Source of the DNA: Ectocarpus siliculosus
Lineage: Eukaryota > Sar > Phaeophyceae > Ectocarpales > Ectocarpaceae
Direction of reading: 5' to 3'
Assembly: GCA_000310025.1 (NCBI GenBank)
Contig: FN649752.1
Location: forward strand, 3,488,637 to 3,552,636
DNA length: 64,000 nt
Part shown: positions 23,901 through 36,600 of the stretch, piece by piece
Layout: each line of letters opens with the position of its first letter
Position numbering within the stretch: position 1 is the stretch's first letter
The notes under the pieces: generated by a model
Seen by the model: only the letters and a program-made list of their open reading frames with translations
Databases searched by the model: none
What the model was told of the DNA's origin: nothing
Position numbers and translations under genes: made by a program

Positions 23901-26900
23901 TGGGCTTCGGAGGTCTTGGTGGATTGTAAACACGCCCCGTGCACACGTTCTGTTGCACGTTCACCCGTAATTCACAACTCATCTGAGATATCAGTAGGAT
24001 TACGGGCCGCCCACTGCTTCATTCGCTACGTTTGAGTGTCTCCACCGTTTCAGTACCACCACGACACCACGCCCTACCTCGTTGATATCCGTCTTGGCGA
24101 ACGGCGTGCCCCCCAGCAGCTTATACCGCACCTTCTTCACCTCGTGGGATTCCACCAGCTCCAAGAAAGGGATCTGATGTGGTTTGATTGTTTCAATATT
24201 TAGCAAACCCGCATGGAATTAAGGAGAGGTGCTTGATGGGCCCTATCGTCTGTTCCAGCGGTGCCTCTGTATACTCGGATCTTCTACGAGGTAAGATATA
24301 CCGGAAGCTCCCTTTTCTTCTCGCAAGGATTCTACGCCGTGCTCAATGCTCGGGATTCTGGTAGGGGAGTGAGACGGAGGAATATGCTTCCGTATCGTGT
24401 ATGATACCTGCACCAACTACAGACAAAGGTGCATGGTTGTGGGGGTCTCTTACACCACCCCGCGAGCCATGGTGGCACAAACTTCTCACCAACACCCAGC
24501 CGCAGGACATCTCAACCTCCACCGTCCCATCCCCATCGTCCCTTCCCCCTTCGGCCGCTTGTGAGCTATCACTGCCCCTTCGCCGTGGCCCTCCACTCCT
24601 TCCTTCTCCTCCTCCTCCTCTTCCTCCTCCATCGCTGCCGCGCAAGGCCCTTCCCGTGCCCCCCCCGTTTCCCGCCTTCTTGCCGCCCCTCTTCCTCCCA
24701 GAAAAGGAAGAATCGCTCTCCCCGGAGTGGGAGCTATCGCCATCATTCGACTCCCCGTCGCTGCCGCCGCTGCTGCTGCTGCTGCTTCTTCCCGCGTGAC
24801 GGCCTTGACGGCGGCGTTTCCCCCCTGGCCCCTCGCTACGCACGCCGTTTCTACGGTGTCCGGAACGCCGACCGCCGCCTCTCCGAGGAGGCGGCGCGCT
24901 GCTGGTCTTCTTTTCTCGGCGGTTGCCGCCCGGCGCCTTTCGCCGCCCGCGCGCTTTTCTGTTCTTCTGTGCATTGCTGCTGCTGCTGCTGCTGTCGCTG
25001 TTGCTCCCGGTATCGCTGCTTGTTGCGCTCGCCGTAACGGAGCCCTCGCCCTGAGCGTGTTGAAATTCCAGACAAAAAGGCAGAGGCGGACGGGAGAGAC
25101 AAAACGATACGCTTGGATGTCAGGGGTGGACCTTGATGCGCCAGGACGTGCGCGCCTACAGACAGAGATGCTTTGCTAGGTTACACGAGGTCGATGTTGT
25201 CGATGGCGACGCCACCCGTAACGTAGTAGCGTACGGGAGGAGGGGGCTGCGCCATACTATGGAAGGGAAAGGGAGACATGACGTAAATATATCTGAGGAA
25301 GTTAATTAACGTCCTGATCGACCGGCAAGCTATGCACACGCTTTGTCGCAGCGAGGGTCTTGAACCTCCATTTCGCAAGCAGATGTTAAAGAGTATTCGT
25401 ACAGATCCTGATGGCTCTCGTAAGACGGAGATGCAGATAGGCGTTCGTTGTGGAAACGGACGTCAATAAACGAACAACGCTACGCTCATTCAACGTTTGG
25501 GTGATCATCCGTCCTATACATGTAGCTGCGTACGCTTTCGAAAAACGTCGTCAGTTTCGGCGTTGACGTCTTCACGAAAGTCCCGCTGACGTACGCACGA
25601 CAACTGCGGAAAAATAACGAGCAACTCATGTGAACGGCCAATGTACACGGATGTAACTCACGTGCACGACCATTGCACACGGATATAACCACCGCAAAAG
25701 TGAGGCAAGTTCACACACAGTGGTAGCTGATACCGTTGCTTACAAGCTCAAGGTGCGTCGTGCGGTTCTGTGCGGTGGGACCGGCTCACCTGCGAGCCCC
25801 CGTCCGAGTATTCGTTCCCCGAGCCCCCTTCACCAGAGTTCGAGTCCTCGCCCCCCCCACGCTTCTCTCGTATGCCGCCCACCCGCCCCCTGCTCTTGCC
25901 GCGACGACCGCCCGCGGTCGACGATGACCCCGCGCGGAAGTTCTTGAGCGGCCCTCTTACCCCTCCCCCGTCCATCTTCGCCGGGGTCGCCTCGTCCTTG
26001 GCGGTCTGCACCGTGCACGTGAGCTCCACCAGCAGGAACAGTCTCTTTCGGTCCCCTCGAGAGTGAGCCGAGGAGGGGTTGGTGTCTCGTGTCCCCTGTC
26101 GGCTACTGCTGCTGTTGCCGCTGCTGCTGCCGAAGTCTGTTCGGACGAGGAATTTCCGCTCCCCTTCGGAGGAATCGGGGAACAGCCACTGGGTTGCATT
26201 GGGAGAAGCGTCCGGGTGGATTCAGAGGAAGTAAAGGAGGCCGCCGGCAGCGGCGTGTGGCTCATCGTGTGAGTGTTGTAGCAGTAACAGCGGCATCGCC
26301 AAAGGACCATGTGATTTGTATACTCCTTGCGCTCGTCTTCAACGGTTTCTCCAGAAATACCAAAGGCCCCCGCTTGTTGGAGGGGGCTTTCGGGTGGCTA
26401 GGAAGCGGACCATTGGGCGAGTCTTGAGAAAGTGCAGGCCGACCGTCACGCCGAAGACGAAACATGGGCGGAATCCAACCTAACCCTACGTGAATGGCCG
26501 TGTATTGGGCGGAAAGGAAAACATGGGGCCGAACTCATCGTGCAAGAGGCCTTTAGCTTAACCAAATGACAAGTCCTTCTGTCCCATATCCACCACGCCC
26601 CTGCTCTATCTCTCGTTCTGGCACACACCTGCTCTTCCTTCTGAGGGTGCTGAATCGCCAGAGTCTTGTAGGTGTTGCACAGGAAGTGCTCGTTGTACTC
26701 CGAACTGGCCTCACCCGTGTCCCTGCCGACGGCCGAGGTGTGGAGACAGCGTAAGCATACGCTCGAGCATCGTCGGCCGTCTCGTTTTGTGGTAGCGGTT
26801 CGGAAGGCGTGTGCACGGTTCTTCTGCGATAAGCTACACAAGCTGGCGATCGTCCTCGCCGAACGCTTCCTCTAGAAAACTGTAGAACACCCCTTTTGAT

Positions 26901-27669
26901 GACGCAATTACCTGTCTACGTCCCTGCCAGCGTCGTAAAAGAGGCACGCGCGCATCCCCCGCTGGCGTATATCGCCCATCTTGGAGTCTCTGGCTACCGG
27001 AATCCCGAAGGCGTGCTTGACGGACAACTCCACCTTGAGTATCACGGATTTTATTGTTGCCGAACAACGAGGTTTACACCCCGTCAAGCGTGTGGGGTGC
27101 TGTTGGTGTTGTTCTGCGTGTGCGGCAAAAGAGGGACTCTACCGGGTGTGGATGCGCATGGTATTGCCGGCCAAGAGCACAAGAGCGACCATCAGCGTCC
27201 GCGGAGCGGTCGTGGTAGTTTGTTCCAGGCACGGCAGCGCCAAAGTTGTCGCAAGACAAAGGCTACATGGCGGATAGAAAAAGGCTTGTGTTGTAGTAGT
27301 GCCAGAGAAACTACGTACGTGCTAAACACTAACCACCAACTGTCCTAGGACGCCCTAAGCTATGATGATCCTCTTCAGGGCCTTCCAACAAAGGTCTCCG
27401 CAGTTGCACAGAGACCTCGTACCTGGTGACCCCCCAAGCACGTTCCTCAAGCAGTCTCGTCGAACCCCCGCCAACCAAGACTAAAACAGGGTGCAGGCAA
27501 AATGACAGGCATGCATACCTGCATCACCCCGCCGCCGCCACCTGAGCCGTCTCTCCGACCGCCGCCGCCGCCGCCGCCTTCCTCGGTGGACGCCCCGACC
27601 TCCTGCAGCGTCGCGCGCTTCATCACGGTCGTCGTGGTCTCCATCAGGCCGGCTCCGAGGATCGAGGAC
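20923..27669 (-). other. Nephrocystin-4-like C-terminal region of the giant gene (exons 29-39)
   Basis: Joined exons 30-38 show an ordered set of segments similar to the N-terminal half of nephrocystin-4 as I remember it. A strand-rich C2-like stretch (YNEHFL, then LAIQHP, then RLFLLVELTC) is followed by a MSCGWVL turn and a LLGGTPFA motif. Then comes a G-x-EIKILPVN strand, LPRNVILSDTFVSLVRHYRE, and an ALFPRL segment followed by a tryptophan. Human NPHP4 has a comparable order (SCGFGIL, then YHGTPRALL, then LLPENLLVSG, then LYPSL). A long Ser/Gly/Arg insert (24,490-25,050) interrupts the C2-like part. The C-terminal MSP/Ig-like half of NPHP4 is absent. In animals and algae NPHP4 acts at the ciliary transition zone. 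The match is from memory and needs a profile search. Confidence 0.55.
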
Positions 27670-30600
27670 CTGCCCGCGATCCGGGCAAGAAGGGCAAGAC
27701 GTACGGCGGTAGAGATTTACGTTGTTGGTAATCCGGTCTACAGTTATGGATACGTATGTATAGCACGGATTGGTCTTTTGCCGTATCGCAAGCAAAAATC
27801 AGGTCAACGCCTTTACGTCAATTCTTATTCGGTAATCAAGCTTTTGGTTATGAGTTCACAACATATCTATTCACCTGAGTATCAGCCTTGAATAAACGTG
27901 CTTAGGCGGGCTTGGCACGTATAGGCTATGGATAGGTAGCACGGATTGGTCTTTTGCCAGAACACAAAGCAAAAATCAGGTCAACACCTATACGTACAAC
28001 CTCATCTTACTCTGGTAATCAAGTTTTTAGTCATGAGTTCACGACATATCTATTCACTTGAGTATCAGACTTGAACAAACGTACCTAGGCGGGCTTGGCA
28101 CGGATGAGCTATGGATAGGTATAATAGCACGGATTGGTCTTTTGCCAGAACATACCAACAAATATCAGTTAGTTCACGAAACACCCATCCGTACAGGCCG
28201 TTTCTTAATCTGGCATTCAAGTTTGTAGTTCTGAATTCACAACTGTTCAATTCACTTTGTGTTATTGGCTGAAAACACTTGTACTTATGCAGCCTCGGCC
28301 TCGAAACCGAAGAGAACCTTGTTAGAACGCTTGGAAAACTCTAGCAAACATGTCAGAGAATCATGTAACAAAGGGTACGACAGCAACATACCGTCGGCTG
28401 CCCCTTTAAGCAGTCGCAACTCGGACAACATCTCGTGTGAACCCCAAAAGACAAGGACGACAACACGAAGTTGATGATCACCTTGGGCACGATCAACTTA
28501 CATTAACGATTTATTGATACCTAACATGGAAAACATCAAGAAAATGGAGTCCGATAGTTGTGTTTACCTTCGGCGTGTCTTGGTGCCTTTCGATTCGGTA
28601 ATCGCAGGAGGAGGTGATTTTTCCCTGTCCCTTCTTCCGAAGCCTAGAGTCGCCGCCAGGGACTTGGATGGGGATTTTTTGTTACTATTGCTGCCGCTGC
28701 CGCTTCCCCTGTCGGCCAGATTGGCCGTTTTCACCAGCACCTGAGGGCAAAACGAAACCCGTACAGAAGATATGTTGAGGTCTGTCACATCCGAACAATT
28801 CGCTGATTCTACATAAACAAGGAACGGATGAAGTGGTACTGTTTCTTTCTCTGTCTGTGTTCGAGGGTTTTAACTGAACCCCAGGGTCGACCACGTGCAT
28901 GGGTAGGGAGAGGATGGAAATGGTGGGCAACGTTCTCCTATACGGCGAATGTTAGATGCACCCCTGCGCTCTTTCGAAAAAATATAAGCTCAACCTAGAA
29001 ACAGGAGCCGTATCGTGTGTGTTTTGCCGCCATCGGCTGGTTGTACGCTTCTGCAAGAAAGTACAGAGTGAAAGAACAAGAGCGTGTGTGTGTGGGGACG
29101 CCATCGGTTTATTGCTCGTGTGTACATGTGGTTTCAATCCTCTTACCTGCCCCTGCGCGTCTGGCGGAGCCTTGCTGGCCTCCACTTCAGCTACCTCCGT
29201 CGTCACTTTCACGGACATGTCTTGCAGCTGTTTGAGACACAAGGGAGGAGTGAGTCAAGCGGTGTTGAAGACGAAAAGTGCGTCTGGTTGTAAAGTATGG
29301 CTCAGGGCTCACGCTTCATATTAGGCGCCAAGTATCACTTGTTGCACGAAAAATGTACTTTGGGTTGCACACCCCGTTATTGGAAGCAAGAGCCATGCTG
29401 CATTAGTTCGTCCCGCCTCTTACGTTCTGTAGACAATACCTGGATGCAGCCGCGGCTGTCGAGCTTGGGCATGAGCACCCACTGCAGGCTGAGCTCCTTG
29501 ATGTTGTCCAACGGCGCAAGCACGCTCTTGCGGCAGGATGAAGGCATCCCCAGGAAAGAAGACAGCTGCCCCTCCACGTCAGGCATCGCGCCCATTTGGA
29601 GCTTGCGCAAGGCTACCGCCACAACCTTTTGCAACATATATTGGTGGCGGTATTGATTGAATCGTGGATTCAGAATCGGAATTCTCAGCTGGAAAAACAC
29701 TAAGACCGTCGAGGGCTAGCTCAAAACAAGCAAGCGGACTTTGGCACTGGGGCTTGCAGGGGCAATTGCAGAAAAACACGCAAAGGGGGGAGGAGCGGGC
29801 TAGTGGGGCGGGAGGGACATGACCATCTACCCATCCCTTCACCGTGTTATAACTTGTACCACGATGCAGTAGATGAAAGATTGAAGAGTGAGCAGGTGGA
29901 CGAGCAGTTTCCTGTGTGTACCTCCTTCATGTCTGCAGGCAGCGCTGCGATACCCCCGCTCCCTGTCTCGTCGCCCACGAGCTCGAACAGCTTGACGAAC
30001 TCCACCCACGATACCTGCCCGCTCTGGTGTCTAGAGGAGTGGCCGCACAATCGGAGCGAACCGCACAGAACCAACAGCGGCACCAAAGCCAGGAACGGAG
30101 AACGCAAAGAAAAATGAAAGGGTGAGTAAAGGGACGAGGGATATCAAGAAGAATCGCCGGACGAGAAAGCGTATTTAGTCATTCTACAGGTCTAGCGCGC
30201 AGAACCTCGCGGACCTTGGTTGCTTTTGCGAGGGTTGGCGTGGTGGGCCTCAAGAAGACGGGAAAACCTAAGATTATCTTCGTCCCGACCGCCAAACCAG
30301 CTTGGTTAAACTCAAGAGGACAGAGTGAAATACACCCATCGTCCTCGGCGGTTCGTGAATGTTTGCCTTTGAATCACTTTGAGAGCAGCGGAATCAGGGT
30401 CACTTTGTGAGCAGCGGAAGCACCAGCGGCAGCTATATTTTCCACGGTACGCAATTTGTGTACACATATCGCAACATACACGATACCGTAAGACTCTCCC
30501 GCATGGCAGATATCCCGGGTTTTTCTTCACGACATTGCGCAGTTTTATAGTTTTATGCGCTGTTGAGGCGGGGGGGGGCTTTGCCTGTGAACCAAGGCAA

Positions 30601-33600
30601 TTCTGTCATATCCCGAGTACCTAGTGACGTAATTAGAGGCGAGGGTCATTCTATGCACGCATTCGCTCCACAGGTTAGGGGCGGGTGACCGTTGCCTTGC
30701 CTCCTGCTTGCATTGCGACTATCTAGAATAAGCGCGCTCTCTCTTCGGGGATTTTCCTTTCCTGACGTCCTTGGAAACGTTGCAACACCGCTTCACACCT
30801 GTCCAGAATTCCGAGAAGTGCTTCGGCTTCCTCGTGTGACAAGAGTCGCAGCTTGCTGCAGAAGAGGTAGGAAAACTCCTTCCTTTTGATGGAGCCGGAC
30901 CTGTATTGAGAGGGGCACCATTGCCAACACGAGTGGAGAATTGTGTTAATCGTAATGAACACAGACGGAAACTGTGGAATGTGCATCAGTCGGGAGAAGA
31001 GCGAATCGATGGGTGCCAAGACGAACAGCGAAGAAAACACTACGGAGTCAAAGAGGAGAGCGAACAGTCATGCATAAGAATGAATCGTTAGCAGCGTTCC
31101 ACTGAAAGTTGCGATTTTAGAGAATGACGCACGCGTATTAGGAAAAAACCCTGATAAAGATTGTCCATAGGGAGACGCAAGAGGCGTTAGGTACAGTCAG
31201 ACCAAACACATACCCAGATGTTGTAGTGAGGAGCGAGCAAGGGGGAAGATTGGAGCCATCCATAAACGCATGGCAAGTGGTTAACAGAGAAAACGAGTAT
31301 CATGGTAGCAGCTGAGGAAATGAAACACATAAGTGGTGGAGACGTGGAGACTGAGCTGAAGCTCAATCCCGCACCAGCAGAGAGTGAATAGAACGCATAG
31401 AACATTATCGATAGAGCAAGGAAATAAGGACGGTAATGTATTGAAATAAATATGGAGGTATCAAACGACGTCTGTCATGAACGATATGTGGAGTCAACGT
31501 TAATTATCGTTCGCCTCGACCATGGCTCCGAGGTGCTTGTAGTACAAATATTATGCTCAAGATTATCGAGACTTCATTAGAGTTTTCGTTGCTTTGTCAA
31601 GCCAATTCATCGCACCAAAGACTATACCGACCTGAAACCGCCTAGCAATCAGTTCATTCACGCCCAGACAAAGCACCAGGCCTCCGACACCGAATCATGC
31701 CCAAGTATCCGAGGTGGCTCAAATCGAAATGAGATATTGATCGCGTACCTTCGGCATTCATTCAAAAGCCAACTCTTTTTATTCGTACCTGTTGGTGTCA
31801 ATCTCGTCGAACATGGCTCGCATCTCTCCCTCCGTAAGCTTTTTGGACTTCGTGCGCTCGAGCAGAAAGGGCATGACTGCCTCCTGGAAACCGTCGAACT
31901 GCGTAGTCGTTGAGCGGCGATCAGGTCGTGCATACCGGTGCAACAAAGGGGGTAGATCGCATAATGATGATAGTTCGTTTGGTGTCGACTACGAACCGCA
32001 CCTGGAAAACGTTACGAATACGGATTCAGAAAGAAAGGCAGGTACTCAACCTTTAAACTCAAAGCGAAAATCCTTGTCGGGCATGTTCGGCCCGCCTCAT
32101 GAAACCATAAATCTTACACCAGTGTTGAACACCCTGCGCCGTCCCCGAAACATTACAATCTCCCTATGTTTGTGTGTCCTTGGCCCGTATGCGTATCCAT
32201 CGTTCATTCCCCCCCGAACGACCATCCGTATACCCACCTCCACCCCGCCGTTCCGATCCACGTTGGCCTTCCGCAGCAGCGCTCGAGACTCCCCCCGGGT
32301 GGGGTCGTGGCCAAGGGCTCTGAGAATGCTCACCACCTCGGTGGCATCGATGCTGTTCGAGTTGTCCTGGTCATAGAAAGCGAAAGCTCGCTCCACCGTT
32401 TCCAGGAGACTGGACCGGATCTGGGGGGAGGGGCATAGATCATGTGGTTTGCAGCCGGGCTGATCAGAATCTGGGATTTGTCCACGTTTTACCCGACCTG
32501 GGGACAAGGGGTGGGTGTGGGGGGGTGTACTCATAGTCGTGCATGCCGTAGTCGCCAGGCCATTGACGTCGCATCCCTACAAAGCCGGGACGGAGCACGC
32601 CGGGTTCTCACCGGACCAGGCTCTCACATCACCAAGCGCGAAGCGCCGTGAGGTATTCGGCGAGTCGCATGGAGGGTGCGCTGCATCCTGCTAAGGGTGT
32701 TCGGCATCTTGTGCTTACTTCCTTGCGTATGGATGACAGCTGCGTGTGACTTAATTTATTTTCTGGTGCTTTCACGTCCAGAGACAGTTGTAGGCACTGT
32801 GTAACTGCCTCGAGGATGCTTGACCAATTTAACACAACGTGGTGCGATTATCCCCTTTACGCGGAGTGAGGGTTCTCGACCCCGCACAATACAGTCAACC
32901 CTCGACCACCATTACGGTTACCGCAAAAAAGGGGTGGGTTGGGGCAAAGGGCCATGATGGCCCCAATGCTCTTGAGTGTTTGGATATCATGCAAAATGCA
33001 AGGGTCCCCTGCGGGACGTTGGTTTCGGGCTCCCCGAGGGTGATGCAAGACGACGTGTCGAACGGCTTTTCGTCGGTTATTGAGGCTTAGAGTTCGATAG
33101 CAGAGCTCCTTGTCGTACACAGCATTTCATGAATCATTCGGCGGCCGATTAAGTGCCAGCACGGAAGTGTGCACGTGAAGGTTGGTTGTGATTGACTCGG
33201 CGGCCTATGTCCAAACGAATCAGTGATGCGGGGCGGCCAATGCGAAAAAACAAACGAAGCAATTTCCTCGTTAAGAAATGATGTGTTGCTCCGATACACC
33301 AAGCAGATGCGAGGACATAAGCTCCAGATAAGCACCACGAATAGGATTGCGGGTCCGTACGATCAGCGCCATCTGCAGTTATTAATAGTTTCATTGGCGA
33401 TGGGAGACGTATTTGAAGCGAGCATGCGGGGTTTTCTTGTCCATTGTAATGAGATTCAATTGACCCCCCGGGGCTTGTTTTCTCGAAAAAGCATTCCCGG
33501 GACATAGAGCCATTGCTCTTCTGCCATTTTTCGTCGAGCAAACGTGCCATGGACACCTGGTGAGCTCCAAACAAGCGCAGTATTGAGCCTTTGGTGTGCG

Positions 33601-36600
33601 CCACAAACGGAATCGCGAATGAAAGTTTATTGACTTCGGAGATACCGGCGAAATCAGCCAAAATCATCGAAATTGTACAAGAATGTATACGCCAGAACAG
33701 ACTAAACGGGCCAGCTATCATTCGCTGGACACAGAAAGAGGGAGAGAAAGTGAGAGAGCTGTCAGAAATTTCTACTGTGTCCAACTGAACGCCCCCGTTC
33801 CCTGCTTCGTTTCGGTTGAAAAAATACGCATTCACAAGGGCACTCGGCCCATGTACACTCCAGACAACCGAGCTCCTCCCTTCGGGTGCTGTGAAATTTC
33901 TTCTCGTCTCACCTGCTCATCGAGGGTTCCCGACTGTCCACCACCCCTCGCCCCCAGCACAGCGGAAGCCCCCTTCAGGAGGCCTTCGCAGTTAACCATG
34001 CGATGGAAGTCGGCGTAGGACAGCACCGGGTGGTGTCGATGTCGCCCTCTGCCACTCCGCCGCCCGCCCCCTCCCCCGGAAGTGGAAAACGCCGCCACGA
34101 GGAGGCTTACCAAACCCCGATCGAGGGGCAGGCCGGCGTGCCGGAGGCCGCGCGCTAGGGACGAGGTGGAGAGCGTCGTCTCCGTTCCCCTCTTTTCGTT
34201 GCTGGTGCTGTGTCGTTTGTCGCGGCCGCCGCCGCCGCCGCCTCCGCCCCCGCTGCTGCTACTGTCATCGCACATCTCGGTGAACAGCGCCCGGAGGTCC
34301 ATTGCCCTGACAGGTTTCGAATTCAATTACCGGTGTTTTTCGTTTCATCGGTTCTTGGGGCATAGGGGAGAGAAGGAGTAAAGTTGTGGCTTTTTGTTGA
34401 TTCCCCTGCGGAAGAAAAAAGCAAGAGATTGTGCTACGACAATATTTTGTTGTGCCTGTCTCACTTGCTGAGGCGAGCTTTGAGGTGCCGTTGAACCTTC
34501 CCCAACAGTGCGTCATCCAGCCCGCCTCCTTCCGACAGCCACCGCACGAATGCGTCGTAGTCCATTGCGGCAGCAGCTGGTGACGACGATGACACCTCGC
34601 TATCTCCCTCCTCTCTTTCGTCGGCTTGGGCACGGCCACCCTTGCCAGAAGGCACTGCGAACTTGGACATCAAGATGGTCACGTCCTCCTCGGACATCTT
34701 GACGTCACCCTACAGTTGCGCAGGGAAAACACGCAGAGAGGCGGCCAGGGCTCGTTGTGAAAAGCACACAGGGAAATCGCCATCGAGTCTAAATACTTTC
34801 TAGCCAACGGTCGTCGCGAAGTACCTATTCTCACAGAAATAAACGAAAACATCCGGAAATCTCCCTCCCTCCCTCCCTCCCTCCCTCCCTCCCTCCCTCC
34901 CTCCCTCACCAATCCTTTGGCGCCTGCCGCATTTCAGGCTTCGAGGAAGCTCACCTCCTCGAATACCGCCCTCAGGTCTTCCACGGTGGCCTTGCCCGTC
35001 CCGGCACGATCTCTGGACTCGAACATCGCCGTCCACTTCGCGGTCACGGCGGCGGGGCTGCTGAAGGTGGCCGTGCTGCTGCTGCTGCTGCTGATGCCGC
35101 TTCGTTCCCCGCCGCCGCCGCCGTCGTCTTGTTTCCCGTCTTCGTTGCCTCTCTCCTCGGCCGCCGCCGCCGCTGCTGCCGCTGCGGACTGCTGGATGAT
35201 TGACACCCGCAGCCCCATCAGTCTGCTTTCAAGCCTGCGTCGTTGTTGGTCCGGTTCGGTCTTTGGTGTTGTCCGTTTCGGCGAGGGCGGGCAGCAACGG
35301 TTGTTCGTCTCCGAGCCTTGATCACGCCTCAGGGGGAACTTGCCAACACATTTAGGTGGGCTGGAGCCGTCGAGCTCGGCAAGCTCTGACTACCTATTTC
35401 CACCGACGGAAGTGGTATGGGACCATCTGTAGTTTTCGTGCGAGACTGTGTGAGATATGGTTTTCAAGCAGACACTCATGCACTCATCTGAGCGCGGAGT
35501 CTTCGCAAAAGGGAAAAACTCAGTGCTCGTGTATGGTGAGGAGGATGACATATCGAAGACGAGAAGTCTCTGTTCGAGCGACTCCCGATCAATCAATTCC
35601 GACAACGTGCACAGAAAGGAGAACTGCTAGCGCAAGTATGCCATATCCCTCGTACCTCGCTCCCTTGACTGTGCCGGTTCTTCGACCAACACGATCACGA
35701 TCGCTGCTCCCTCTGCCTTGATTGTTCTTGGCCTTTTCTTTTTCCTCCTTGCTCTTCTTCTTTTCCTTCTTCTTTTCCTTCTTCTTGTCCTTGAGATGCT
35801 TCTTTTTCCTGCCCCTTCCCTCCATCTCTGCGTCCCCGCCCTCGCTATCTTCGTCTTTGCTAGCGTCAGTCTCGCTGTCTCGCTCCTGGCTGCTGCCGTC
35901 GCCCCCGTGCCGTTTCGAGCTCTTTCCAGACGCACCCCCCTTGACAATGGCGGACCCCTGAGAGACCGACACCATCAGCAGACACATACGGCAAGAGTAC
36001 AGTACTCGTTAGGCTAAATCTGGAGGCGTTCTCTAGCCTCAAACAGCGTGACTTCTGCAATACATTCCGTTTGAAGTCAACAAAGATCGACGCGCTTTAT
36101 GCCTGGCTGGCATCATGAGGAAACTCGGCACTCGGGCAGCAGCACCCACAACCTATAATAGTTAATGTTGGGTTGCGACCACCTGCGTGGTGCCGCAGAA
36201 CACCAAACCAGTGAGACCTTCCTTGATACCGTGGCAGGAGCAACAGACGCGGGTGGACCAGCACCCACGAGGGTCAACCCCACAATCCTGACTATTTCCA
36301 TCTGCAAACGAACCCAGGTTCCAGCTGATGCAAACTCCGAAGCTGCCTAAATTACCTCCGGGCAGAAATTACTCTGGGTCAAGCCCCTTCTCTTTGAGCG
36401 ATTCGCACGGCTGCGTAGTCGTTTACAAAAATGGGCTTGGCTTCGCCTCGAGCACGATAGACACCGCCATTACCCAACTTATCTACGTACAACGTGCGGG
36501 ATTTTCTGCATGAGGTTGAAGCGCAGATCGGTAGGGTTAGGGTTAGTATCACGCACGCAGCCTTGAAACATGCCCATCCCGGCCTCACCTTGTCCTTGAG

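Noticed and set aside
24400-25100. Plus-strand Pro/Leu- and Arg/Cys-rich ORFs
   Set aside because: These are antisense readings of the Ser/Gly/Arg-rich exon 24,490-25,050.
36532-36546. Telomere-like TAGGGTTAGGGTTAG
   Set aside because: Only about two and a half units, inside an intron; too short to be a telomeric relic with any confidence.
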